Shown here in pieces: positions 1-6,371 of a stretch of DNA of 15,705 nt; within the stretch, counting starts at the first letter, position 1, and every line of letters starts with the position of its first letter. The notes beneath the pieces were generated by a model. The model had not been told where the DNA came from. It made no database searches and was given only the letters and a program-made list of their open reading frames with translations. The DNA lies in assembly GCA_034435395.1 (NCBI GenBank), contig DAOTXK010000328.1, positions 1-15,705 of the forward strand, in the 5' to 3' direction. This DNA is from DAOTXK01 sp034435395 (lineage in GTDB: Bacteria; Chloroflexota; Anaerolineae; Aggregatilineales; Ch27). The translations under genes were made by a program, and so were the position numbers.

Positions 1-1193
1 GCCGTGGGCAGCGTCTCGCCGGGCAGGCTGCCCCCGCCGACCGTGCTCTCCCCGTCGATCACCGTCCCCGCCCCGATGTGCCGCCGCCAGTTCCCCGCCC
101 GTTTTTTGATCGTATCATAGGGCAGGGCGATCAACCGCCACACGGGGATTTCGTCGAGGGCCGCGCCCCGCCGGTAGCTGTCCAGCGTGGCGGTCAGCGC
201 CGCCAGGTCCAGCTTGCCCATGCGCACGGCGCGGGCGAAAGGATGCCGTTTGAGCGCCGCCATCGGCCCCAGCCGCCCGACGATCACCCCGGCCTGCGGG
301 CCGCCCAGCAGCTTATCCCCGCTGAAGGACACCACGTCGCAGCCGGCACGCAGCGCGTCCTGGACGGTCGGCTCGTGGGCCAGGCCGTAAGGGGCGGTGT
401 CCAGCAGCGCGCCGCTGCCCAGGTCTTTGACCAGCGGCAGGCCGCGCCCGTGGGCCAGCCCGGCCAGATCGGCCAGGGCGGGCTGCTCGGTGAAGCCGAT
501 CATGCGGAAGTTGGAGGAATGGGCGACCAGGATCAGGGCGGTGGCCTCCGTGATGGCCGCTTCATAATCGTCGAGGCGGGTGCGGTTGGTGGTCCCCACC
601 TCCACCAGCCGCGCCCCGGACTGGGCCATCACTTCCGGCAGGCGGAAGCCGCCGCCGATCTCCACCAGCTGTCCCCGGCTGATGATGACCTCCCGGTCCT
701 GGGCCAGCGCCATCAGGATCAGCAGCACCGCCGCCGCGTTGTTGTTGACCACCATGGCCGCTTCCGCGCCGGTCACTTCGCACACGATCCGCTCGGCGTG
801 GGCGTCGCGCTGGCCGCGGCTCCCCGCCTCCAGGTCGTACTCCAGGGTGGAGTAACCCTCGCCCACCGCGTACAGGGCGGCGAGCGCCTTCTCGCTGAGC
901 GGGGCGCGGCCCAGGTTGGTGTGGATGATCACGCCGGTGGCGTTGATCACGGGCCGCAGCGAGGGCGTATGCCGCTGCTCCAGGACTTTCCGGACTCGCC
1001 CCAAGATCGCCGCCTGATCCTGGGCGGGGCCGCCCGCCCGAATCGAGGCCCGGACGGCGTTGAGGGTTGCTCGCATCACGTCCAGGGTTTGCTCCCGGCC
1101 ATAGATGTCGCACAGCGCCGCGCCGGTCGCCGTGTGGAGCAGCGCGTCCACGCTGGGCAGGCTCCGCAGTTGGTCGTTCAGGCCCTCGGTCAT
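1..1193 (-). CDS. selA: L-seryl-tRNA(Sec) selenium transferase, SelA (C-terminus cut by window edge)
   Basis: SelA is a PLP enzyme that converts Ser-tRNA(Sec) to Sec-tRNA(Sec) using selenophosphate, the last step of bacterial selenocysteine synthesis. The frame reads from an ATG at 1193 (complement) to the left edge without a stop, giving 397 codons. The family is usually about 460 residues, so roughly 65 C-terminal residues are missing. Visible signatures are RPVINATGVIIHTNLGRAPL near residue 85, the YSTLEYDLEAGSRGQRD stretch, the VVNNNAAAVLL segment, and SFSGDKLLGGPQAG with the presumed PLP lysine at residue 294 (E. coli SelA uses Lys295). A GAGGG ribosome site lies about 6 nt before the ATG. 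It follows a small membrane-protein gene by 55 nt on the same strand and probably shares its promoter. Its presence implies that the organism uses selenocysteine; selB and the tRNA would be elsewhere. Identification is firm. Confidence 0.95.
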   Translation of the reverse strand, partial: MTEGLNDQLRSLPSVDALLHTATGAALCDIYGREQTLDVMRATLNAVRASIRAGGPAQDQAAILGRVRKVLEQRHTPSLRPVINATGVIIHTNLGRAPLSEKALAALYAVGEGYSTLEYDLEAGSRGQRDAHAERIVCEVTGAEAAMVVNNNAAAVLLILMALAQDREVIISRGQLVEIGGGFRLPEVMAQSGARLVEVGTTNRTRLDDYEAAITEATALILVAHSSNFRMIGFTEQPALADLAGLAHGRGLPLVKDLGSGALLDTAPYGLAHEPTVQDALRAGCDVVSFSGDKLLGGPQAGVIVGRLGPMAALKRHPFARAVRMGKLDLAALTATLDSYRRGAALDEIPVWRLIALPYDTIKKRAGNWRRHIGAGTVIDGESTVGGGSLPGETLPT

Positions 1194-1248
1194 GGTAACC
1201 CTCAGCACTCAGTCGTTGGCAGCCAGGACAGCCTTCGGTCGCCGGATG

Positions 1249-1662
1249 TCAGATGTCGGCGTCTTCCGCCCGCTCGCGCAGGCGCAGGTACACCTCGATG
1301 ACGATGAAGCTCAGCGCCAGGAAAAAGGCCACCGGGAAGTTTAACACACGCGGGATTTGCAGCCAGGCGCAGGTCACCACGTACAGCCCGACCCAGATGC
1401 TCTGCCGTAAGATCACGCCGGCGGCCACCGGGTACGGCTCCCGGGTGAAGCGGATGTTGAGGAAACGCACGAAGGGCAGAGCGGTGCCGGTCACCGCCAG
1501 GAAGAGCAGGATAAAAAACAGCCAGCGGGGGAAGGCCAGGGGCAGGGTGCGGGTGACGAGCTGGTACAGCCCCAGCCAGCCGATGATCATCATGACCACG
1601 GCAGCGGCCAGAACGCCCCGGTGGTCGGGCGTGGTGCGGTTGTGAGACGGTGGGGTGAGCAT
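1249..1662 (-). CDS. Small four-helix integral membrane protein, function unknown
   Basis: This 137-residue protein has four hydrophobic segments, at about residues 17-36, 46-66, 80-101 and 106-126. The N-terminal tail is polar (PPSHNRTTPDHR) and the C-terminus is charged (LRLRERAEDADI). I recognise no catalytic motif and cannot name a family; it looks like the small conserved hypothetical membrane proteins of Chloroflexota. The start at 1662 is chosen because the first transmembrane segment follows closely and an AGGAGG lies upstream, although its 13-nt spacing is longer than ideal. A strong promoter-like site (TTGCCC-18-TATAAT) sits immediately upstream. selA begins 55 nt downstream on the same strand, so the two are likely co-transcribed. 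A role in selenium metabolism would be a guess from position only. Confidence 0.75.
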   Translation of the reverse strand: MLTPPSHNRTTPDHRGVLAAAVVMMIIGWLGLYQLVTRTLPLAFPRWLFFILLFLAVTGTALPFVRFLNIRFTREPYPVAAGVILRQSIWVGLYVVTCAWLQIPRVLNFPVAFFLALSFIVIEVYLRLRERAEDADI

Positions 1663-1688
1663 GGGTAGCGGCCAGCCTCCTGCGGGCG

Positions 1689-1718
1689 ATTATAACGAGA
1701 GGCGGTCTGCCGGGGCAA
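1689..1718 (-). promoter_or_regulatory. Sigma-70-type promoter for the membrane-protein/selA pair
   Basis: On the minus strand a TTGCCC (1718-1713) is followed after 18 nt by a perfect TATAAT (1694-1689). Transcription would start near 1682, about 20 nt before the membrane-protein ATG at 1662. This is the only promoter-like site seen for the membrane-protein/selA pair. Confidence 0.65.
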
Positions 1719-1747
1719 TTGGTGCGATGATGACCGGAAACAGAGGT

Positions 1748-1770
1748 GGGCGAGCAACAGCCGCTCGCCC
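1748..1770 (-). terminator. Hairpin between the VOC gene and the membrane-protein gene, possible terminator
   Basis: A perfect 8-bp stem, GGGCGAGC with GCTCGCCC, encloses a 7-nt loop. It lies downstream of the VOC gene stop (1844) and upstream of the next promoter (1718). No T-run follows on either strand, so rho-independent termination is uncertain; it may be an mRNA-stabilising hairpin instead. Confidence 0.4.
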
Positions 1771-1843
1771 GGAGGGGTGATGGGCGCAGGGCGGAGCGGG
1801 GTACGGCCCGGCCCGGCGCCAGGGGAGACACAGAGAATAGCGG

Positions 1844-2209
1844 CTAGCCAGCCTCAGAGATGAAATTGGCGATGGCCATGAGGTTGCCCGCCGGGTCTTT
1901 GAAGAAAGCTATTGTGCCGACGCCGGGAATGTCCATCGGCTCGTCGACGGCCTGGCCACCCTTGCCCTGGATGGCTTTCAGGTCGGCCTGAATATCCTGG
2001 CTTTCAATGTAAAACACCGACATGCCGGGCTGCTCCGGGGTGACCTGGCCGATGCCGATGCCGAGGTCGCTGTTGCCGGTGGCCATCGTGGTATAGTTCA
2101 TGTCGGGATAGTCCCGGTGTTCGAAGCCGAAGAGGTCAGCGTAAAACCGGGCAAGTGCCAGGCGGTCCTGGGCGGAGATCTCCAACCAGGCGATTTTTCT
2201 TTTGGCCAT
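1844..2209 (-). CDS. VOC-superfamily (glyoxalase/bleomycin-resistance fold) protein
   Basis: This 121-residue single-domain protein opens with MAKRKIAWLEISAQDRLAL and has the typical FYADLFGFEHRDY turn near residues 22-33. It ends with the common VOC segment FFKDPAGNLMAIANF. The canonical metal ligands are not clear. The first position holds Glu10 instead of the usual His. The usual Glu after the DP-GN motif is replaced by small hydrophobic residues. A classical metal-dependent glyoxalase I activity is therefore doubtful, and the substrate cannot be told from sequence. The start at 2209 is chosen over an upstream ATG at 2239. An AGGAG site lies about 9 nt before it, and the upstream ATG would fall almost on the predicted transcription start. 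It is probably monocistronic, with its own strong promoter and a hairpin downstream. Confidence 0.85.
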   Translation of the reverse strand: MAKRKIAWLEISAQDRLALARFYADLFGFEHRDYPDMNYTTMATGNSDLGIGIGQVTPEQPGMSVFYIESQDIQADLKAIQGKGGQAVDEPMDIPGVGTIAFFKDPAGNLMAIANFISEAG

Positions 2210-2246
2210 CGCTATTTTCTCCTGGGTGAAACAGAACATTGGTTCT

Positions 2247-2275
2247 ATAATAGCTCAGATGTTCGGATATGTCAA
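2247..2275 (-). promoter_or_regulatory. Near-consensus sigma-70 promoter of the VOC gene
   Basis: The minus strand reads TTGACA (2275-2270), a 17-nt spacer, then TATTAT (2252-2247). The expected start point is near 2240, leaving a leader of about 30 nt with an AGGAG site before the ATG at 2209. A 13-nt inverted repeat (GCCAAA-A-TTTGGC, 2287-2299) lies 11 nt upstream of the -35 box and could bind a regulator. Confidence 0.8.
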
Positions 2276-2352
2276 GAGTTTTTGGGGCCAAAATTTGGCA
2301 TGTTCCGCCGTTGGGGTAGCCGCCGGGGACGGCGCGGGCGGCGTCCCTGGCG

Positions 2353-3531
2353 TCAGTCGCTGGTTTCGTCGGGGAGCAGATTCCGGGACAGATAACGCTG
2401 CACGAGCGGAATCGTGATGGCCGGCATCCCGGTCTCGGTGCTCCCGATCAGATGTTTGTCGCTGAGCGTCTTATAGACGCGCCGGTCGGCGACTGGCTCC
2501 TGGTTCACGATTTGCCGCAGGACGGCCAGCTCGTCCGGCGTGAGGCTGTCGAGGATGATGCGGCATTCCTTCAACACGCCGGCATCCCGCAGCAGGTAAT
2601 CCAACACGTACTCGCCGGGAAAGTCTGCGGCGGCCTCGCCCAGGCTGTCTTTGATCGGGATGATCGGCAGGATACAACGCCGCAACAGTCCCGCGTGCCC
2701 GCCAGTGATCTTAAACAGCGCCCGCGTGAGGTTGTCCTTGAAGTCCGGTGCCAGCGAGAGCCGGTAACGCACGGCGAAGACCTCCACCGCGCTGACGGTG
2801 CTGGCGTAACTCAGCGGGCCGATGTAGCGCGTGAACTGATGGAACAGCTCGATGAAGCCTTCCAGGTTGCCGACCAGGGCCGGGTCCTGGCGGTCGGCGG
2901 CCAGCTTCTCCACCACCTCGCTGAGGGCGTGGCGGCTGCCGGTGACAAACATCACCCGCTGCTTGAAGTCGTCGCGCACGCCGCGCAACGACTGGAAAAA
3001 TTCCGGCGGCAGGCAGCACAGGAAGGCCTCGATGTCGTCGAAGAGAAAGGCCAGCCGCCGCCGGGGGTTTTGCTGGAGGACCTCGTAGACGGCGTATTCA
3101 AAGTGGCGGATGCCCGCCTGGGTGGGCAGCACGTCATTGCCGAACAGTTTCAGGTAATAATCGTGGGTGAGCTTGATGATGCTGTCGGCCTCGTTGTCCG
3201 GCGGCGCGATGTGGCCCGCGTACTGCATGTCCCACAAGACGCGGTGCAGGCGGCTGAGCAGCAGCTCGTAGCCGGGCCAGTAACTGCCGGCCATGGCCAG
3301 GGCGTCGTTTTCCAGGTGGATGATCTGGTGCGGGTCCAGGAAAACGGTGATGTAAAAGGGGGCGTCCCGGCCCAGGTACTGCTTTTTGATGTGGTCGCGG
3401 GCGATGAAGCGCAGCAGGTTGCTCTTGCCGATGCTGCCGATGCCGACCAGCGAGCAGGACTCGCCCGCTTTTAACACGTCGAAGACGTAGCCGACATCTT
3501 CTTGCTGATGGTGGTCCGGCAGGGAAGTCAT
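2353..3531 (-). CDS. P-loop (AAA/STAND-like) ATPase with C-terminal winged-helix-like region
   Basis: This is a 392-residue protein. A Walker A motif, GIGSIGKS, lies at residues 30-37. A Walker B strand with two acids, LAFLFDDIEAF, is near 160-170. A sensor-like segment, MFVTGSRHAL, follows around residue 195. The C-terminal 60 residues (DSLTPDELAVLRQI onward to VYKTLSDKHLI) look like a winged helix. The arrangement resembles ORC/Cdc6- or STAND-type ATPases that pair an NTPase with a DNA- or protein-binding helix domain; I cannot assign a named family. The start at 3531 is preceded by AAGGAGGAG with about 8-nt spacing. The frame extends upstream to 3606, but without a better ribosome site. 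It stands alone on this strand, next to the accessory island. A role in signalling, regulation or defence is possible but not shown. Confidence 0.8.
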   Translation of the reverse strand: MTSLPDHHQQEDVGYVFDVLKAGESCSLVGIGSIGKSNLLRFIARDHIKKQYLGRDAPFYITVFLDPHQIIHLENDALAMAGSYWPGYELLLSRLHRVLWDMQYAGHIAPPDNEADSIIKLTHDYYLKLFGNDVLPTQAGIRHFEYAVYEVLQQNPRRRLAFLFDDIEAFLCCLPPEFFQSLRGVRDDFKQRVMFVTGSRHALSEVVEKLAADRQDPALVGNLEGFIELFHQFTRYIGPLSYASTVSAVEVFAVRYRLSLAPDFKDNLTRALFKITGGHAGLLRRCILPIIPIKDSLGEAAADFPGEYVLDYLLRDAGVLKECRIILDSLTPDELAVLRQIVNQEPVADRRVYKTLSDKHLIGSTETGMPAITIPLVQRYLSRNLLPDETSD

Positions 3532-3596
3532 CAGCCTCTCCTCCTTGGGTGACCGCTGCCAGGGTGGGGGAGAAACGGTTGGGCCGGTGTATGAAG

Positions 3597-3605
3597 AGTG
3601 TATCA
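3597..3605 (-). promoter_or_regulatory. Possible extended -10 promoter element for the ATPase gene
   Basis: The minus strand carries TGA-TACACT, an extended -10-like element about 65 nt upstream of the ATPase ATG. No convincing -35 hexamer lies at the expected distance, so this is only a candidate. Confidence 0.25.
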
Positions 3606-3639
3606 TCGATCGGGCGGGGGTAGAAGGGGGCAGAGGGCG

Positions 3640-3688
3640 GCCAGCGGTCAGCCGTCAGCGGTCAGCGGCCAGCGGTCAGCCGTCAGCT
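3640..3688. repeat. Period-7 tandem repeat array, 7 units of (G)(T/C)CAGC(N)
   Basis: Seven consecutive heptamers read GCCAGCG, GTCAGCC, GTCAGCG, GTCAGCG, GCCAGCG, GTCAGCC and GTCAGCT. The array ends 28 nt before the TTG start of the four-helix-bundle gene. An array of opposite orientation lies on the other side of that gene. Confidence 0.85.
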
Positions 3689-3716
3689 TGCGGGCAGTGG
3701 CTGCGGGAGCGAGAAC

Positions 3717-4076
3717 TTGCGGGACTTCAGGACGTTGAAAGTTTGGGAAAAGGCTCATCAGCTCACGCTGGCCGTATATCGGGCGACCGTGGCCTTTCCG
3801 ACACAGGAGCAATACGGCCTGACCGGCCAGATGCGCCGCGCTAGCGCTTCCATTCCGGCGAATATCGCTGAAGGCTGTGGGCGGGATGGCGACGCTGAAC
3901 TGGCACGTTTTCTGCAAATCGCCATGGGGTCGGCGAGCGAGCTGGAATACCACTGCCTGCTGGCCCGCGATCTGAATCTGCTGTCGGCAACGGATTATGA
4001 TCGATTGAACAACGATGTTATCGAAGTCAAGCGTATGCTCGCGTCGTTTATCCAGACATTAAAGCGTGGACTGTGA
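3717..4076 (+). CDS. Four-helix-bundle protein (S23 / 23S-rRNA intervening-sequence family)
   Basis: This 119-residue protein begins (M)RDFRTLKVWEKAHQLTLAVY and contains the diagnostic MRRASASIPANIAEGCGR segment at about residues 39-56. Further helices follow, including ARFLQIAMGSASELEYHCLLA. The family was named for proteins encoded in intervening sequences of some 23S rRNA genes and is related to Avd proteins of diversity-generating retroelements; its cellular function is unclear. Here it stands outside any rRNA gene and without a reverse transcriptase. The start is a TTG at 3717, chosen because families of this type begin with this MRDF-like segment and a GGGAG lies about 7 nt before it. 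Heptamer repeat arrays flank it on both sides, and an antitoxin/toxin pair follows. Confidence 0.88.
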   Translation: MRDFRTLKVWEKAHQLTLAVYRATVAFPTQEQYGLTGQMRRASASIPANIAEGCGRDGDAELARFLQIAMGSASELEYHCLLARDLNLLSATDYDRLNNDVIEVKRMLASFIQTLKRGL

Positions 4077-4083
4077 TGCTGTC

Positions 4084-4125
4084 GGCTGCGAGCGAATAGC
4101 TGATAGCTAATGGCTGATGGCGGTG
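4084..4125. repeat. Period-7 degenerate repeat array, inverted relative to the left array
   Basis: The units read GGCTGCG, AGCGAAT, AGCTGAT, AGCTAAT, GGCTGAT and GGCGGTG; the clearest four occupy 4091-4118. The reverse complement of AGCTGAT is ATCAGCT, matching the GTCAGCN units of the array at 3640-3688. The array fills the gap between the S23-type gene and the antitoxin start, so it overlaps the likely promoter region of the toxin-antitoxin pair. Confidence 0.7.
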
Positions 4126-4129
4126 TGTG

Positions 4130-4381
4130 ATGAGCGAGCGTGATGTAACCCTGGAAGCCGTTGTCGACCTGGCGCTGCAATTAACGCCGGCCGAGCGAGT
4201 CCGCCTGATCGAGCGTGTGGCATCGACGCTGACGGAGGCGCTGGCCTCCGGCGTGGAGAAGAAACCCAGGCGTTCGATGCGGGGCGCGCTTTCCGATCTC
4301 AACCTGAATGTGTCCAGAGAGGATATTGACGAGATACGGCGTGAGATGTTGGCCAATTTCCCACGTGAGGACATCGCCTGA
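4130..4381 (+). CDS. Antitoxin of a VapBC-like (PIN-domain) module
   Basis: This 83-residue protein (MSERDVTLEAVVDLALQL onward) has an N-terminal helix with LTPAERVRLIERVASTL, typical of addiction-module antitoxin components. Its C-terminal tail is SMRGALSDLNLNVSREDIDE followed by EMLANFPRED, a layout common in partners of PIN toxins, where the tail wraps the nuclease. Its last codon overlaps the start of the PIN gene (TGATG, 4379-4383), indicating translational coupling. The start is the ATG at 4130; a GTG immediately before it at 4127 is also possible. No strong ribosome site is visible. The upstream region consists of heptamer repeats. By family habit the antitoxin would repress its own operon, but no operator can be pointed out. 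Confidence 0.8.
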   Translation: MSERDVTLEAVVDLALQLTPAERVRLIERVASTLTEALASGVEKKPRRSMRGALSDLNLNVSREDIDEIRREMLANFPREDIA

Positions 4382-4782
4382 TGATCGCCGGTGTTGCTGA
4401 TACCCATGTGGTCATCTGGTACTTGGACAATGACCAGCGGCTATCGACTGCCGCAGGCGCATTCATCGATGCTGCTGCTGGCGATGGGGATCAGATTGGC
4501 GTGTCGCCCATAACGGTGGTCGAGGCGATCTATTTGGCAGAGAAGGGGCGAGTTCCGGCAGAAACACTCCCCCGCATGTTACATGTGCTTCGGTCGCCCG
4601 ATGGTGTTTTTGTCGAAGTGCCGTTTAATCTTGAGGTTGCCCAGACGCTTGGCAGCGTTGATCGGAGCAGAGTGCCGGACATGCCGGACCGTATCGTCGC
4701 GGCGACCGCGCTTCATTTGAGGGTGCCCATTATCAGTCGCGATTCGACCATCCAGGTGTCCGGTATTGATACCATCTGGTAG
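4381..4782 (+). CDS. PIN-domain ribonuclease toxin, VapC-like
   Basis: This 133-residue protein has a complete set of PIN acidic residues: Asp7 in VADTHVVIWYL, Glu48 in SPITVVEAIYLAEKG, Asp103 in MPDRIVAATAL and Asp121 in IISRDSTI. These would coordinate the metal for RNA cleavage, as in VapC toxins that cut tRNA or rRNA. The start ATG at 4381 overlaps the antitoxin stop by one base, the typical toxin-antitoxin arrangement. Length and motifs suggest an intact, active protein. The gene lies only 53 nt before nuoH, so the pair occupies the boundary immediately upstream of the complex I cluster. The RNA target cannot be deduced. Confidence 0.88.
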   Translation: MIAGVADTHVVIWYLDNDQRLSTAAGAFIDAAAGDGDQIGVSPITVVEAIYLAEKGRVPAETLPRMLHVLRSPDGVFVEVPFNLEVAQTLGSVDRSRVPDMPDRIVAATALHLRVPIISRDSTIQVSGIDTIW

Positions 4783-4835
4783 ATGTGATCACGTGCTGAA
4801 CGCCGAGAGCTGACCACTATACAAGAGGGTTGTCC

Positions 4836-6209
4836 ATGATCGATCCCACCCTGATCGTTTCCTGCGCCGCCAACGCGGTATGCAGCACGGCGCACGCCAT
4901 CATCATGAGCCTGGGGACGTTCCTGGTCCTGCTGCTGGGCTTTGCCTACACCACCTGGCTGGAGCGCCGCCTGGTGAGCAAGTTCCAGCACCGCGTCGGC
5001 CCCAACCGCGTCGGGCCGCAGGGGCTGTTGCAGCCGATCGCTGACGGCATCAAGCTGATCTTTAAGGAAGATGTGACGCCGCTGGAGGCCGACCAAGTGG
5101 TTTACTGGCTGGCTCCCGTGCTGAAGGCGGTGCCAGCCCTGATCGTGCTGGCGGTGGTGCCGCTGGGGCCGCCGATCCTGATTCCCTGGTTCGACGGGCG
5201 GTGGTACGAGGTGGCGCTGGGTATCGCCGATATCAACGTGGGTGTGCTGTGGCTGCTGGCCATCACCAGCATCGGCACCTACGGCGTGGTCCTGGCGGGC
5301 TGGGGCAGCGGCAACAAGTACTCCATGCTGGGCGGGCTGCGCGCCAGCGCCCAGATGATCAGTTACGAGCTGAGTATGGGGCTGGGCATGGTGGTGCCGA
5401 TCATGATCGTCAGCAGCATGTCGTTGCAAGACATCATTAACGGCCAGGCCTACCCGGCGTTCGGGTTGGGGTGGTTTGTCTGGCAGAACCCGCTGGCGGC
5501 GGCGCTGTTGATGATCGCGCTGCTGGCGGAAGTCAACCGCTCGCCTTTCGACATGCCGGAGGCCGAGTCGGAGCTGGTCGGCGGCTACCACACCGAGTAC
5601 AGCGGCATGAAGTTCGCCCTGTTTTTCGCTGCCGAGTACATCGGTATGATCGCCATGAGCGCCATCGCCGCGGCGATGTTCTTCGGCGGCTATCACTGGC
5701 CGTTCCCGGCGGACTGGGCGCCGATCCTCGGCCCGGTGAACCTGTTCATCAAGATCGTGATCCTGCTGAGCGGCATGGTATGGGTGCGGGCCACGCTGCC
5801 CCGCATCCGCTACGACCGCCTGATGGCCTTCGGCTGGAAGGTGATGTTCCCGCTGTCATTGCTGGCGGTGGGCTGGACCACGGTGGTGCTCCTGGCGAGC
5901 GACATGGCCGAAGGCCCCACCGTCTACAGCATGGTGGCGAGCCTGCTCTTTGGGCTGCTGGTGCTGGGCTTCCTGGCGAATCTGTGGCGGCGGAGTCGGG
6001 GCGTGGCCCGCCCGGACTTGACCGACTCGCGGGACAGCCTGGGCTGGGCCGTTGTTCAGGCCATCGGCGCGTTGCTCGCTGCGCCCTTCGCCCTCTACGA
6101 CTGGCTGGTCCGGAGCAGGCGCGGGGTGGACGAATTCACCACCACGATGCGCCGCCGCCGTCAGGAGTCCCAGGCTGAGGGGACAGTCGAAGCGGGCGAT
6201 GGGCGGTGA
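4836..6209 (+). CDS. nuoH: NADH-quinone oxidoreductase subunit H with long C-terminal extension
   Basis: NuoH (subunit 1) links the peripheral and membrane arms of complex I and forms much of the quinone chamber. Family hallmarks are AYTTWLERRLVSKFQHRVGP with RVGPQGLLQPIADGIKLIFKE near the N-terminus, and the acidic loop EVNRSPFDMPEAESELVGGY starting at Glu232. TLPRIRYDRLMAFGWKVMFP near residue 330 also fits. The protein is 457 residues, whereas E. coli NuoH is 325. About 100 extra residues follow the normal end and include an additional hydrophobic helix at about 366-385, a second hydrophobic stretch (AVVQAIGALLAAPFALYDWL) and a charged tail. The start is the ATG at 4836, with GAGGG 6 nt upstream; the frame also allows a TTG at 4830. 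It is the first nuo gene of the cluster and is followed by a 162-nt spacer. Confidence 0.96.
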   Translation: MIDPTLIVSCAANAVCSTAHAIIMSLGTFLVLLLGFAYTTWLERRLVSKFQHRVGPNRVGPQGLLQPIADGIKLIFKEDVTPLEADQVVYWLAPVLKAVPALIVLAVVPLGPPILIPWFDGRWYEVALGIADINVGVLWLLAITSIGTYGVVLAGWGSGNKYSMLGGLRASAQMISYELSMGLGMVVPIMIVSSMSLQDIINGQAYPAFGLGWFVWQNPLAAALLMIALLAEVNRSPFDMPEAESELVGGYHTEYSGMKFALFFAAEYIGMIAMSAIAAAMFFGGYHWPFPADWAPILGPVNLFIKIVILLSGMVWVRATLPRIRYDRLMAFGWKVMFPLSLLAVGWTTVVLLASDMAEGPTVYSMVASLLFGLLVLGFLANLWRRSRGVARPDLTDSRDSLGWAVVQAIGALLAAPFALYDWLVRSRRGVDEFTTTMRRRRQESQAEGTVEAGDGR

Positions 6210-6276
6210 GATCGCCCCGGGAGACGACGGGCGGGATGTTGGGGGAGGATTGCTGGCCCGCCGGTCGCCGGGTGGC

Positions 6277-6314
6277 GGCCAGGGGGCGGCCCTAGGGCCT
6301 GGAGCTTCCTGGCC
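6277..6314 (+). other. Palindrome-containing stem-loop in the nuoH-nuoI spacer
   Basis: GGCCAGG at 6277-6283 can pair with CCTGGCC at 6308-6314. The enclosed segment holds a perfect 12-nt palindrome, GGCCCTAGGGCC (6288-6299). It lies in a 162-nt spacer between two genes that are usually closely spaced. It may fold in the mRNA; there is no T-run, so termination is unlikely. Confidence 0.3.
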
Positions 6315-6371
6315 CGGAGGAGATACGGCCTGGGCCGGTTGAGTCTGGTTTTCAGGTGAGGAAGGAACATT

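Larger units (their letters stand above)
3640..4125 (+). mobile_element. Putative small element: S23-type gene between inverted heptamer arrays
   Basis: The four-helix-bundle gene is bracketed by period-7 arrays. The left array uses units of RTCAGCN type. The right array uses units of RGCTGAT type, which is the reverse complement (ATCAGCY). The unit of about 490 bp therefore has inverted repetitive ends around one gene, as a non-autonomous mobile element would. No transposase and no clear target-site duplication are visible, so mobility is an inference. Confidence 0.35.

Noticed and set aside
78..1301. Long open frame of 407 codons on the plus strand
   Set aside because: It is antisense to selA, its translation is Gln/His/Gly/Arg-rich low-complexity, and the minus-strand frame matches SelA throughout.
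2207..2239. Upstream ATG at 2239 as the VOC gene start
   Set aside because: It nearly coincides with the predicted transcription start and has no ribosome site, while the ATG at 2209 has AGGAG and begins the normal domain.
2452..3474. Plus-strand open frame of 340 codons
   Set aside because: It is the antisense shadow of the P-loop ATPase, whose Walker motifs are clear on the other strand.
3640..3688. Possible CRISPR array
   Set aside because: The repeat unit is only 7 nt with no spacers; it is a simple tandem array and no cas genes are present.
4801..4823. CTGAAC-16-TATACA as a nuoH promoter
   Set aside because: Transcription would begin near 4830, removing the GAGGG ribosome site just before the nuoH ATG at 4836, and both boxes are weak.
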